Origin: Gammaproteobacteria bacterium
GTDB lineage: Bacteria > Pseudomonadota > Gammaproteobacteria > Coxiellales > Coxiellaceae
NCBI GenBank assembly: GCA_030425685.1
Contig: JAUIAD010000002.1
Span: 248,001-312,000 of the forward strand
Length of the DNA stretch: 64,000 bases
Direction: 5' to 3'
Shown: positions 48,214 to 56,654 of the stretch, piece after piece
How positions within the stretch are numbered: the first letter of the stretch is position 1
Layout: each line of letters starts with the position of its first letter
The notes under the pieces: model-generated
Databases searched by the model: none
The model's input: the letters and a program-made list of their open reading frames with translations, nothing else
Told to the model about the DNA's origin: nothing
Translations under genes and position numbers: made by a program

Positions 48214-49392
48214 ATGGAGCAACAATTAATGCGATCATGTTTAATCTATACGGGATATACCATTACATTAAGCGCACAAGTTTTAGCGCAAGCAGGATTG
48301 GCAGTCTATGCTGTCAATGCGACCTTACCAGAATCAACGCCTAATAATATTTTGCAGACCTTACAGTGGGTTTTTGCTATTGGCGCAGGAGCATCTTATA
48401 TTGGCAGTCAAGATAAACGAATCTATTTGGCTTTTAGTCAATGCTCATATCAAAAACTCTCTTATTTTTACTATACAGACGACGAATATGAAGCAATACT
48501 TACTTACAGTGAAAATGCTTTAAAAAATAAAATAATCTATAAGGGTATGCTGACAATAGCTTTATTATCAGCGTTAATTAATGGTTTTTCAGCTTACAAC
48601 GGCATCACTTCACTATCTAAACTTCATCAATCATTCAGATTTTTTGAAACATCAGCAATGGCAGGAATTGGTGCCTTTTTCTCAGCTTTAGCTACCTTTT
48701 TCTTTTTTACCGCAAAAGCACTGAGCAACTTTGCTAATACTAGAATAGTTAATGATGAACCCACTAACGATATTGATCTCAATACAAAAGGTCGCCTTGA
48801 TCGTTCTTTAACATGGTTTTCTGTATTGACAACCTCATTGTTAACAGTTGCTTTTGCCAATGCGGCATTTCCAGACGCGACATTATTAATTAGAATCTTA
48901 CTTTCATGTGTATTTATAGCTTTAACAGCACCTATTAATTACTACGCTTTTGATTCAGTATTTTACGACGCTGCCTTTACACATTGGATTCGCAAGAAGT
49001 CATACAAAAATTGGCATAGCTGCTGTGATGGGATCATCGGTATCGCGCAATTTATTGGCCTATTAATATTGACCACCGCTTTTATGCTTTTAAATTTTTC
49101 CGTTGCCTTTGATTTTATTTTTGAATTAGCAGGTCTAAATCACTGGTCAACCGACTATATCATCTCACCCCTTTTAGCCCTACCTGCATCGCTTGGACAG
49201 ATCAATGTTATGTTTATCCCTTCAGAAGCTGAGCACCAAAGCGAGGACATTGCTATTTCCCAGACCATAACGCCAATAAATACAATATCTTTATTTGCAA
49301 GCAAAAGGTGCCTAGGATTATTTAAATGCTGCAAAAAAGATGACTCGGCTCATCCTGAAGAACAAACCTATCAATCATTTAGCTTAGGATGA
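48214..49392 (+). CDS. Polytopic membrane protein, unknown
   Basis: A 392-residue protein with about eight hydrophobic helices, spread from residue 8 to 330, and a cytosolic-looking Cys/Glu-rich tail (CLGLFKCCKKDDSAHPEEQ). An ATG at 48229 has GGAG nine bases upstream and may be the true start. No transporter signature is visible. Helices contain many Ala, Phe and Thr. It precedes the presequence-bearing gene at 49516 on the same strand with a 123-base gap. Confidence 0.65.
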   Translation: MEQQLMRSCLIYTGYTITLSAQVLAQAGLAVYAVNATLPESTPNNILQTLQWVFAIGAGASYIGSQDKRIYLAFSQCSYQKLSYFYYTDDEYEAILTYSENALKNKIIYKGMLTIALLSALINGFSAYNGITSLSKLHQSFRFFETSAMAGIGAFFSALATFFFFTAKALSNFANTRIVNDEPTNDIDLNTKGRLDRSLTWFSVLTTSLLTVAFANAAFPDATLLIRILLSCVFIALTAPINYYAFDSVFYDAAFTHWIRKKSYKNWHSCCDGIIGIAQFIGLLILTTAFMLLNFSVAFDFIFELAGLNHWSTDYIISPLLALPASLGQINVMFIPSEAEHQSEDIAISQTITPINTISLFASKRCLGLFKCCKKDDSAHPEEQTYQSFSLG

Positions 49393-49515
49393 TATTAGTT
49401 GTCTTATTTTAGTCTTATTTAACCAATAATTTCATCACAATCTCTTCCATTTGCCACAATATTTGCTTGCTAATCTATAGCTGTAACAAAGACAGCCAAA
49501 AAAAAGGGGGTAAAT

Positions 49516-51027
49516 ATGGCACGTGGGAAAAATGCATTCCAAGCAGCAAAATCAGCACCAGGTTTATTGAGAACATGCTTAAGCAGAGCATTGCCTCGAG
49601 TACCAGTACCAGTTCCAACGGCGGGAGCAATAAGAACTGCCGCTGCTGTAGGTCCGGTAACAGCACGTCTAGTGCGTCATGCAGTATCAAGGCCTAATGC
49701 CGTCGCTAGAACAACAGCGACGGCCGCTATCAACACAGCTGGTAGAAGAGCACGCGTGGTTGCAACACCGGTAGAAGCAGCAAGATTTGTCGACGCATCC
49801 GCAGATGCAGCCGATCCACTGACCGCGTTAAACGATATCGGCATACCGGGTCCGTTGAACCCTGTTTTTGATGATACCGCCGTACCAGTGACCTTCAATC
49901 CTGTATTTGTAGGCTCAAGCCCCTTCACAGTAGGCGCTGCTGGTATGCGACGATCACCCGTAGCGACACTGCCTCGAGCAGGGCTGCCATCCACGCCGCG
50001 TCGTGGACTGGCATCCACACCAACACCTCGACAGCTAGCAATAGACCCACGTGAACAGGAAGAAGTGGGTGAAGCCTTTGATGTTATCAATATGCTACAT
50101 AACGTACACGGCCCAGCACAATTAAACTTCCCGCAAGAAGAACTTAGATCAGGTATGTTTCATGGCGCTCGCGTTAAAATGGGATATAGCCCTGATTACA
50201 ACAAATCTGTATCAGCCAGCCATGGTGGCATGCGTTATACCTTACCGGGCGATATTCCCACAACGGTGGCAGACGTTAAAAACTTTATTGGCGATGAATT
50301 GCTAAATGCCATCCAAGGAGGAATGATTAACCTGGTAGCAACGATTTATACGGGCTCATTAAATACCTTTGAAAGTGCTATTTTAGTAGGTCAAGAAGCG
50401 ACTGAGGCTATTGAAGCTCAAGTACCAGGTACCTATATCGCAGGCACGGTGACCGCAGAAACAGGCCTCTATCAATACGGAGAAGCTACATCCAATGGAC
50501 ATGTCAATGTAGACCGTAATAACTATCGCGAGGGCATAATGGCCGCCATTTACTTCAACTACCTTGGCAAAATGAAACTAGCTGCCGAAAACGCACCCTT
50601 GCCAACGACCGTTAGTATCTCACATAGCTGGGGCTGCCCTTCCTTTTTGAAAGAGTACAAAGCAGCAATTTATGCGTTAGAACAGTTCTGTGAAGCAAAC
50701 GGCCTGCCCTTCTTTCTACCTTATGATCACATCATTTTAGTTGATCCACGCTATCCTGGTAACTGTGGTGGGCAGGTGAGAAATCAAATAGAAGATTTGC
50801 GTGAAAACGCTAACGTAGATGTACACGTCATTAAAGATAAGGCCAAGCTCAATGGTTTTGGTATCGTGGAATCGCTCAGTGCGAATGCGTTTAGCACTGC
50901 TGATGAAGCAGGTTCAATACAAGTGGATAGTTATTCAGAAGTACGACTTGGCCATGCAATGCGACATCATGTAACAAACATACAAGATATATTGGCTAGA
51001 ATACAAAGACAAGCTGCCATGGTATAA
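49516..51027 (+). CDS. Orphan with mitochondrial-type N-terminus and hydrolase-like core
   Basis: A 503-residue protein. The first 86 residues have 12 Arg, 2 Lys and no acidic residue, and are rich in Ala, Val, Thr and Pro, like a long mitochondrial presequence. The region ~195-500 is a folded domain. VSISHSWGCPSFLKEY could be a nucleophile elbow of an alpha/beta hydrolase, followed by a strand HIILVDPRYPG and a late RHHVTN His. This is tentative. GGGGG precedes the ATG. Targeting to host mitochondria would need secretion into a host cell, which nothing here shows. A nucleic-acid-binding basic tail is the main alternative. Confidence 0.65.
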   Translation: MARGKNAFQAAKSAPGLLRTCLSRALPRVPVPVPTAGAIRTAAAVGPVTARLVRHAVSRPNAVARTTATAAINTAGRRARVVATPVEAARFVDASADAADPLTALNDIGIPGPLNPVFDDTAVPVTFNPVFVGSSPFTVGAAGMRRSPVATLPRAGLPSTPRRGLASTPTPRQLAIDPREQEEVGEAFDVINMLHNVHGPAQLNFPQEELRSGMFHGARVKMGYSPDYNKSVSASHGGMRYTLPGDIPTTVADVKNFIGDELLNAIQGGMINLVATIYTGSLNTFESAILVGQEATEAIEAQVPGTYIAGTVTAETGLYQYGEATSNGHVNVDRNNYREGIMAAIYFNYLGKMKLAAENAPLPTTVSISHSWGCPSFLKEYKAAIYALEQFCEANGLPFFLPYDHIILVDPRYPGNCGGQVRNQIEDLRENANVDVHVIKDKAKLNGFGIVESLSANAFSTADEAGSIQVDSYSEVRLGHAMRHHVTNIQDILARIQRQAAMV

Positions 51028-51082
51028 GCCATACATCAAAAGCTATTTCAAAACGCTGTCATCGCATTGTGGCTATTTCGAA

Positions 51083-51126
51083 TCACCGTCATCCCGGCGC
51101 AAGCCGGGATCTGTCAGACATGGCAG
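51083..51126. repeat. Palindromic repeat, copy 1
   Basis: TCACCGTCATCCCGGCGCAA is followed by GCCGGGATCT and a shared tail ending CATGGCAG. ATCCCGGC and GCCGGGAT form the palindrome. Copy 2 lies 59 bases on. This CGTCATCCCGG...CCGGGAT motif is a widespread dispersed element in some intracellular bacteria. Confidence 0.75.
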
Positions 51127-51141
51127 CTGACTGAAAACATA

Positions 51142-51185
51142 TCACCGTCATCCCAGCGGAAGCTGGGATCTGCTGGACATGGCAG
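51142..51185. repeat. Palindromic repeat, copy 2
   Basis: Same length and layout as copy 1. Two paired changes (CCCAGC/GCTGGG for CCCGGC/GCCGGG) keep the stem intact. That pattern suggests the structure is maintained. Confidence 0.75.
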
Positions 51186-51195
51186 TTTCTTCAAG

Positions 51196-51224
51196 AGATC
51201 CTCAGCCAAGCTCAGGATGACAGT
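51196..51224. repeat. Palindromic repeat, inverted third copy
   Basis: AGATCCTCAGCCAAGCTCAG followed by GATGACAGT is, read on the other strand, GTCATCCTGAGCTTGGCTGAGGATCT, a further copy of the same element in the opposite direction. Confidence 0.6.
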
Positions 51225-51444
51225 GACTCTAACAGCTGTATGACATCTATCCTAGCAACTGTTTTGCATAACTACCGCGGTTTTAGCAAGACTATATTTT
51301 TATTTCACCTTAATAAACCATCTTATTGATTATATTAATATTATAACGACAAATATGTCGCTGCAATATTTCTCAGCTAGCTTACTTTCAGGCTCAATAT
51401 TACACTGTTCCTACAGCAAACGAATGGTCAGTCGAGGGTGGAAA

Positions 51445-53388
51445 ATGCTAAAGTTATCAGATTTTGAAATGTATGCTTTGAGCCTACCTGTCGATAAAGC
51501 CGTCTTTCCACGGCGCATGCATTGGTTAGGAATACCCTTTAAACAAGGACATCAATTGGTGCACCCAGCATGGGGAACACCCGCTGAAGGCATCGTTATT
51601 AGCTTTGAATATTACACCTTACGTGACATCCCACCACAATATAGCGGTGTCGTTCTAGATAATGGCATGGGTGGATCAGTCGTTATTCCAGAATCCTCAG
51701 GGGCTGGTGAAGCGGCTATTATTATTGGCTATTATTTTTTGGTAAAGAACTTAGATTCAGATCGCTTTGATGAAGAGGAATTCTTATTAGACCCTAATAA
51801 TAGTGGTTTTCTTGGTTTAGGCGTTAGCCTATTAGACTCCCATGAAAAGGTAATGAATTATTTAAGCCTTGTGCACCTCACAGCAGGCTGCTATGAGTAT
51901 ATTGCACACCCAGCCGATTCAAGGCAGTGCGTTAATTTCCCCGTCATTATGCCAGATGATATTACAGCCTATTTCCACCGGCAAGAGTCACGCCTAGAGC
52001 GCTCAAATCTTTCTAGTGATGTGTCCTCACACAAACGTAAAAAAATGGCGGCACACTATTATAAAGATTTTCATAGAAGGCTTGACCAGATGGTTAGCGA
52101 AGCAAATATGACCCGTGCTCCTCAAGGCATTCCATCAATTAACTTCAATAAACCTGGTTTATTTTTTGATGGCCCAAAAGTACGAACATTTGCCGATTTA
52201 TGGGAAGCTGATACAACACGGCATCAACTCCCCGTCATTAATCAAGAACTAAAAGAGTTGCTTCAACCAGTCGGCACGGCTGATACCACCTTAAACAGTT
52301 ATCGCAAAATTGATGGTGCCACAGGAACAGACATCCCACAAAGTGCCAATATTGCCAATACTGCTTTAGGTTCAGTGCTATTACTCTCTGAATGCACCAG
52401 CGTTTTTAAACCTAGCAATCTACAAAAAATCGCCACTAACCCAGTTGGACAAGGTTCACAAACAGTTAGTACTTCGGCAAAGGTGGCATCAACAGGCATG
52501 GTGATTGCTGATTATGCCGGTGCAGCGAGTACCGCTTTAAGCACTGCTACCATGGGCGTGTCTAGTGTCGCTAGCTTTTTTGCGACGATAAAAAGTCTTT
52601 ATGAATCTGATCAAGCCGCAACAAAACACTATAAAATAGTGCGCTGTTTACAAGCGCTATCGAACTGGCAAGGGACGCCAGCAGCACAAGGTCAAGATCA
52701 AGCACGCCAAGCCCATTTTCAACTTACCTATGAAAGTATACGCGCCATGGCGGTATGGCTTTCAAGAAAATACCATCATGTAAGCGAAGGCGCTTGTGCT
52801 AGCGCACTTTCCAATGGAGCACAAACAGCTGTCGCCATCGGAGCGACCATTGCCTTAGCTGCTGCATCGGTAGCCACCGCAGGTATTGTTGCCTTAGTTG
52901 GCCTAGGCATAGGTATTTTCTATTTCTTAGGACAACAAGGCGTAGCGTTTTCTCACTATAGAAACAACGTACAATTACTGTGGGAATATGCACAAGCTAC
53001 TTATTATCACTTTGGCCAACTGATATCAACAGCGCCACAACAACTACGACCATTCTATCAGCAGCAATATCAACAAGAGTTATATTTATTTGATTTAGCC
53101 AGAAGATTACACCCCATACGGCACTGGTTTTGTGGCGCTACCATGGGTGACTATATGCGTTGTCGAATTGCCAAATTCGTTTTAGAAGCCGCTATACAAA
53201 AAAGGTATTTTAGCTCACAACATCCTAGTGACCAAGAACAGCTCGTTAACTTCTGCTCCAGCGTCTTTGCTGATGCTATTGGTTTTGATGAAAACGCGGC
53301 CCTAACAGGACTAGACCCGAGCAATATGGCGCAAAGGTCACAGCTTATTTTAAATATTGCCGATAGCATCCCCGTTCGCGGATACTAA
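51445..53388 (+). CDS. Hydrophobic-hairpin family protein (647 residues)
   Basis: The ATG at 51445 is preferred because GAGGGTGG lies before it. A longer frame opens at 51355 without a ribosome site. The N-terminal ~300 residues are unlike its relatives. The paralogue module follows: small-residue helices (STATMGVSSVASFFATIKSLY), KHYKIVRCLQAL, and an Ala/Gly/Val hairpin at about 460-498 (AVAIGATIALAAASVATAG...LGIGIFYF). Then comes CGATMGDYMRCRIAKF (about 563), shared with the 864-residue protein. The module would suit membrane insertion. No enzyme motif is seen and secretion is not shown. It ends at a terminator shared with the facing gene. Confidence 0.75.
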   Translation: MLKLSDFEMYALSLPVDKAVFPRRMHWLGIPFKQGHQLVHPAWGTPAEGIVISFEYYTLRDIPPQYSGVVLDNGMGGSVVIPESSGAGEAAIIIGYYFLVKNLDSDRFDEEEFLLDPNNSGFLGLGVSLLDSHEKVMNYLSLVHLTAGCYEYIAHPADSRQCVNFPVIMPDDITAYFHRQESRLERSNLSSDVSSHKRKKMAAHYYKDFHRRLDQMVSEANMTRAPQGIPSINFNKPGLFFDGPKVRTFADLWEADTTRHQLPVINQELKELLQPVGTADTTLNSYRKIDGATGTDIPQSANIANTALGSVLLLSECTSVFKPSNLQKIATNPVGQGSQTVSTSAKVASTGMVIADYAGAASTALSTATMGVSSVASFFATIKSLYESDQAATKHYKIVRCLQALSNWQGTPAAQGQDQARQAHFQLTYESIRAMAVWLSRKYHHVSEGACASALSNGAQTAVAIGATIALAAASVATAGIVALVGLGIGIFYFLGQQGVAFSHYRNNVQLLWEYAQATYYHFGQLISTAPQQLRPFYQQQYQQELYLFDLARRLHPIRHWFCGATMGDYMRCRIAKFVLEAAIQKRYFSSQHPSDQEQLVNFCSSVFADAIGFDENAALTGLDPSNMAQRSQLILNIADSIPVRGY

Positions 53389-53417
53389 AAAAAAACGGGC
53401 GCAATTGCTGCGCCCGT
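53386..53417 (-). terminator. Rho-independent terminator of the BI-1 gene
   Basis: ACGGGCGCA (53395-53403) and TGCGCCCGT (53409-53417) form a perfect 9-base stem. On the minus strand a run of about nine T follows. It ends the gene at 53446 and sits right at the convergent stop. Confidence 0.9.
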
Positions 53418-53445
53418 TAAGTAAAAATTAGCTAACGCTAAACGA

Positions 53446-54159
53446 TTAGCGTCGACTTCCCATCAAACGCAACAGAAAAATAAACATATTAATAAAATCC
53501 AAATAAAGCGATAACGCACCAAAAATAGCCGAGTTTTGATGTGTCAAACCACTTTGATGAATTTGCTTAATTTTCTGCGTGTCGTAAGCTGTTAAGCCAG
53601 CAAAAGCAATAAGACCAATAACCGAAATGGTTTTCTGTAAAGGCCCACTACCCATCATGCTAGGAATAAACATTGAAAGCAGACTTAAAATAACAACACC
53701 AATAACACCCATAATGCAGAAGGTAGCAACAGGTCCAAGATCGCGCTTGGTTACAAAACCAAAAACGCTAAGCCCAAAGAAAGCACCCGTGCAAGTTAAT
53801 AAAGCGCCGAGCACACTTTGTTGCGTGTAGGCAAAAAGCAGGACGCTAAACGTTAACCCGCTTAACAATGTATAGACAAGATACATTAAAAAAGCCGTCA
53901 TCTGCTTCACACGACTTATCATTTTGACAAAGGCAAATACCATGCCTATTTCGACAATCACAATGCCAAAAAATAAGAACTGGTTGGTCAAGATAGCCCG
54001 CATTAGGGTAACGTTGCTTAAGGTATAGTACGCGGCACCAAAGGTCATCAGCAGACCAAACATCATCCACATATAGACTTTACTCATATAGTTAGATAAG
54101 GATCCTGCATCAGTAGCCGTATAGGTTCTGCGTTGTGAAGTCAGTGTATCTCTTTGCAT
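53446..54159 (-). CDS. Bax inhibitor-1 (BI-1/YccA) family membrane protein
   Basis: A 237-residue protein with seven membrane helices, of BI-1/TMBIM type. Family features: YMSKVYMWMMFGLLMTFGAAYY near the start, GLTFSVLLFAY, VFGFVTKRDLG and the C-terminal AFAGLTAYDTQKIKQIHQSG with SLYLDFINMFIFLLRLMG. Bacterial members affect membrane protease FtsH (E. coli YccA) or act as calcium leak channels. The exact role here is not shown. It lies at the edge of the orphan-gene block. Confidence 0.95.
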   Translation of the reverse strand: MQRDTLTSQRRTYTATDAGSLSNYMSKVYMWMMFGLLMTFGAAYYTLSNVTLMRAILTNQFLFFGIVIVEIGMVFAFVKMISRVKQMTAFLMYLVYTLLSGLTFSVLLFAYTQQSVLGALLTCTGAFFGLSVFGFVTKRDLGPVATFCIMGVIGVVILSLLSMFIPSMMGSGPLQKTISVIGLIAFAGLTAYDTQKIKQIHQSGLTHQNSAIFGALSLYLDFINMFIFLLRLMGSRR

Positions 54160-54579
54160 AATCGCTCCGAATAATTACTAAATAATAGGCTGAGATTTTA
54201 GCATGGGATAAAACGACTCGTCTAGGAAGCAAACTCCAGAAGGTTAAAAATCTTGCCCTCTTTGTAGACAGCAAATATTAGCGGCGCATAATACCTAGTA
54301 CCACCGACAATGCGCCCCAAAAAATCCATAAAATGAACGAGCATAATTGTTCAAAAAATATCAAAATGTTAATCCGCACACATTAAAACGACTTTTTTAA
54401 ACTCTAAAATTACAGTGATAAAATCAAGTAAACCAACCCTAGCCTTACCGTTAAATTATTAATATGCTGTATTCAGGCTATTTTACTTAACTCAAAACAG
54501 CCTCTGTACAAATTTCAGACTTCAACAAGGACGCTGATGTATTACTATCAATCAACCGATTATACTGGAGTCAATAAAG
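54160..54579. other. Gene-free stretch
   Basis: There are 420 bases between divergent genes. It includes a 7-base perfect inverted repeat GGCGCAT/ATGCGCC (54283-54316) with a 20-base loop and a GGAG site before the next ATG. Nothing else is convincing. Confidence 0.4.
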
Positions 54580-54999
54580 ATGAAAACCTTATCAAAAGCC
54601 ATCACTTGCATTGGAACCATCAGCCTAGCGGGCGCCTTATGCTTCGCAGCAGCACCAGCAAATGCTGCAACTATACATTTTAAAAATAATGATAATGTAG
54701 ACCAGTGGACCTCAACGTTAACAACAACGGGAACAGGTCAGTGCCAAAACGTGGGCACGATAACACTTAATGGCAATGACCAATCAACAACAACATGCAG
54801 CGGCACCTTGACGATCACAAAACTCAATGTTTGCGATATCTCTGGAGAAAAAACAGTTTGCCATGATGAAACCAACTACCCTGCTATCACGCAATTCATC
54901 AACAGCGCAAAAGCAACCACTCCAGACCAAAAGAATCTGCTTATCACAGTTAACGCCGATACAACACCTTCACTTATTAGCTTTAAAACGGATTACTAA
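54580..54999 (+). CDS. Small secreted cysteine-containing protein
   Basis: A 139-residue protein. It has a Sec signal peptide (MKTLSK, hydrophobic core, PANA-A cleavage around residue 29). The mature ~110 residues are Thr/Asn-rich with four Cys (QCQ, TTCSG, NVCD, TVCHD), probably in two disulfides, and are predicted beta-rich. No family is recognised. It is likely periplasmic or secreted. GGAG lies nine bases before the ATG, and a strong terminator follows, so it is a single-gene unit. Confidence 0.7.
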   Translation: MKTLSKAITCIGTISLAGALCFAAAPANAATIHFKNNDNVDQWTSTLTTTGTGQCQNVGTITLNGNDQSTTTCSGTLTITKLNVCDISGEKTVCHDETNYPAITQFINSAKATTPDQKNLLITVNADTTPSLISFKTDY

Positions 55000-55011
55000 A
55001 GATAAACACAC

Positions 55012-55043
55012 GAGTTTCGCACAGTCAGTGCGAAACTCATTTT
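55012..55043 (+). terminator. Rho-independent terminator
   Basis: GAGTTTCGCAC and GTGCGAAACTC form a perfect 11-base stem with a 5-base loop, followed by ATTTTC. It lies 13 bases past the stop at 54999. Confidence 0.85.
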
Positions 55044-55139
55044 CAGTATGTACTGCGCGGCTCCATAGGCTGATCTTTTACCATTTTCAATGACAAAAGG
55101 CTACAAAGGCAGCACTCACATGGGAATTGTAAATCTCCC

Positions 55140-56510
55140 TTAGCTTAAAACAAGCTGTAATGATTTTTGCTCACCTGTACCCTCTAAATGGCTAACTGTT
55201 CTGTCGCTAACAGAATTTAACCCTGTCGGTTGCTTCGGTAAGATTTTAGCAAAAATCAGATTGGCAAGATTAGTATTTGCACCCGGGGTTAAACCGATTC
55301 CTCGTTGCGTCTTTTCTAATTGTGTATTATTAAAAATCCCAGTATTACTATGCGATAATTCATTTAACCTGCTAATCAACTGTTGCGCCGCACAGACATC
55401 AACCTCTTTGAATATTGCTGTAAAATAAAAAGATAAGCCCACCAAATAATATAACAAAATAGTTTTTTCATAGTTCTCATATAAACCATCTGAGCCTAAA
55501 TAGGTAGACGTTATAACATCATAAGCTTCTTGCTCGGAAATTTTGAGCAACTCAATAAAAACAGAAGAATCATCCAAAGCTAACAGTACAACATTTAATT
55601 TTCCCAATCGCTGGTAAACATCGCTACAAACGCACTTCCAGCAACACATCATATTTATTACTTTAGTTCTATTTATAGCCGAAATTTTTTTCCGCAGCAC
55701 TTTCTTAATCTCTTTCACTGCCTTATCTACAAACGGTAGTACTGGCCAGGATAAAAATTGCTGCAAATCATCGATTGCAAGGCGTATAAATTCGTTTCGC
55801 TTATGCGAAGGCGGGCTTACCCCTCTTTTGCATTCCTGCATTGCATTTTCAAATATATTGACTATTGAGACTGGCGCAGATACCGACAAGCGATGGCGTT
55901 TTAACTTAGCATTTAGTTGCATCTCATGAAAACTGACACCACGCATTTTTCCCACCGATTCAGGCAGTGTATAACTAATGAAAATATTATGTGAAAGATG
56001 CTTGCTTCCTATAGGAAAATAACAAGATTGTTGTTGCCGTTCCATCAAAACACGATTAAGTACGCCATAGGTAGCTTGCTGCTCTTCTTCTGTTAAAAAT
56101 GGCACGATAACCGTTCTGCCACGATGCAGCCAACCTGCTTGCGGTAACTCGTCTTGGTCGTCAAAAGCAACTAATTCAACACCAGGCATTAGCACTTTAA
56201 AAGTAGCTATTTTAGCTTCAACCAATGCGTTTATTAAGCGTGTTAAAGTCTTTTGAGAATTTACAGCGCTTGTGTTGGGGAATGAAACAATAAGCTCCCC
56301 TTTATAGTTAGATTGATTATCAGAAACTTGCTCATTATTTTCTTCAAACTCATCGAGAGTAAATCTGGCATAGTGACTGTCTGCAAGCGCAATACTATAA
56401 CCACTTTCACTGCTATTTATTAAAATAGCAAGATCATTATAGTCAATACCCTCTAACGATTGTGTTGGTGTTGTAGCGCGTGGATTTACGAAAGGCTTAT
56501 TTTTTTTCAC
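55140..56510 (-). CDS. Orphan cytosolic protein (456 residues)
   Basis: The GTG start is set by AGGGGA six bases before it. The protein is soluble-looking with mixed strands and helices. A cluster MMCCWKCVCSDVYQRLG near residue 290 holds four Cys. The ending is variable and polar (SHLEGTGEQKSLQLVLS). No family or catalytic motif is recognised. It lies after the 849-residue gene on the same strand with a 144-base gap, so it may be expressed with it. Confidence 0.6.
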   Translation of the reverse strand: MKKNKPFVNPRATTPTQSLEGIDYNDLAILINSSESGYSIALADSHYARFTLDEFEENNEQVSDNQSNYKGELIVSFPNTSAVNSQKTLTRLINALVEAKIATFKVLMPGVELVAFDDQDELPQAGWLHRGRTVIVPFLTEEEQQATYGVLNRVLMERQQQSCYFPIGSKHLSHNIFISYTLPESVGKMRGVSFHEMQLNAKLKRHRLSVSAPVSIVNIFENAMQECKRGVSPPSHKRNEFIRLAIDDLQQFLSWPVLPFVDKAVKEIKKVLRKKISAINRTKVINMMCCWKCVCSDVYQRLGKLNVVLLALDDSSVFIELLKISEQEAYDVITSTYLGSDGLYENYEKTILLYYLVGLSFYFTAIFKEVDVCAAQQLISRLNELSHSNTGIFNNTQLEKTQRGIGLTPGANTNLANLIFAKILPKQPTGLNSVSDRTVSHLEGTGEQKSLQLVLS

Positions 56511-56654
56511 TGTTGTCCCCTAAAAGTAGACTGCTCCTTCCATAAACAAACAACACTTCCTGGCAATGCACTTTAGTACACACCGCCCATAAATGGAAAC
56601 CTTTTTTTCTTAAATAAGCATTAAAATACTAGTTTTTACGGAATAGTGGATGAC

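Larger units (their letters stand above)
51028..51444. other. Gap containing palindromic repeats
   Basis: There are 417 bases between two plus-strand genes. Bases 51083-51224 are the repeat cluster. The rest is AT-rich and holds the presumed promoter of the next gene. Confidence 0.45.

Noticed and set aside
51355..51444. Longer start of the 647-residue hairpin protein
   Set aside because: No ribosome site before 51355, while GAGGGTGG precedes the ATG at 51445.
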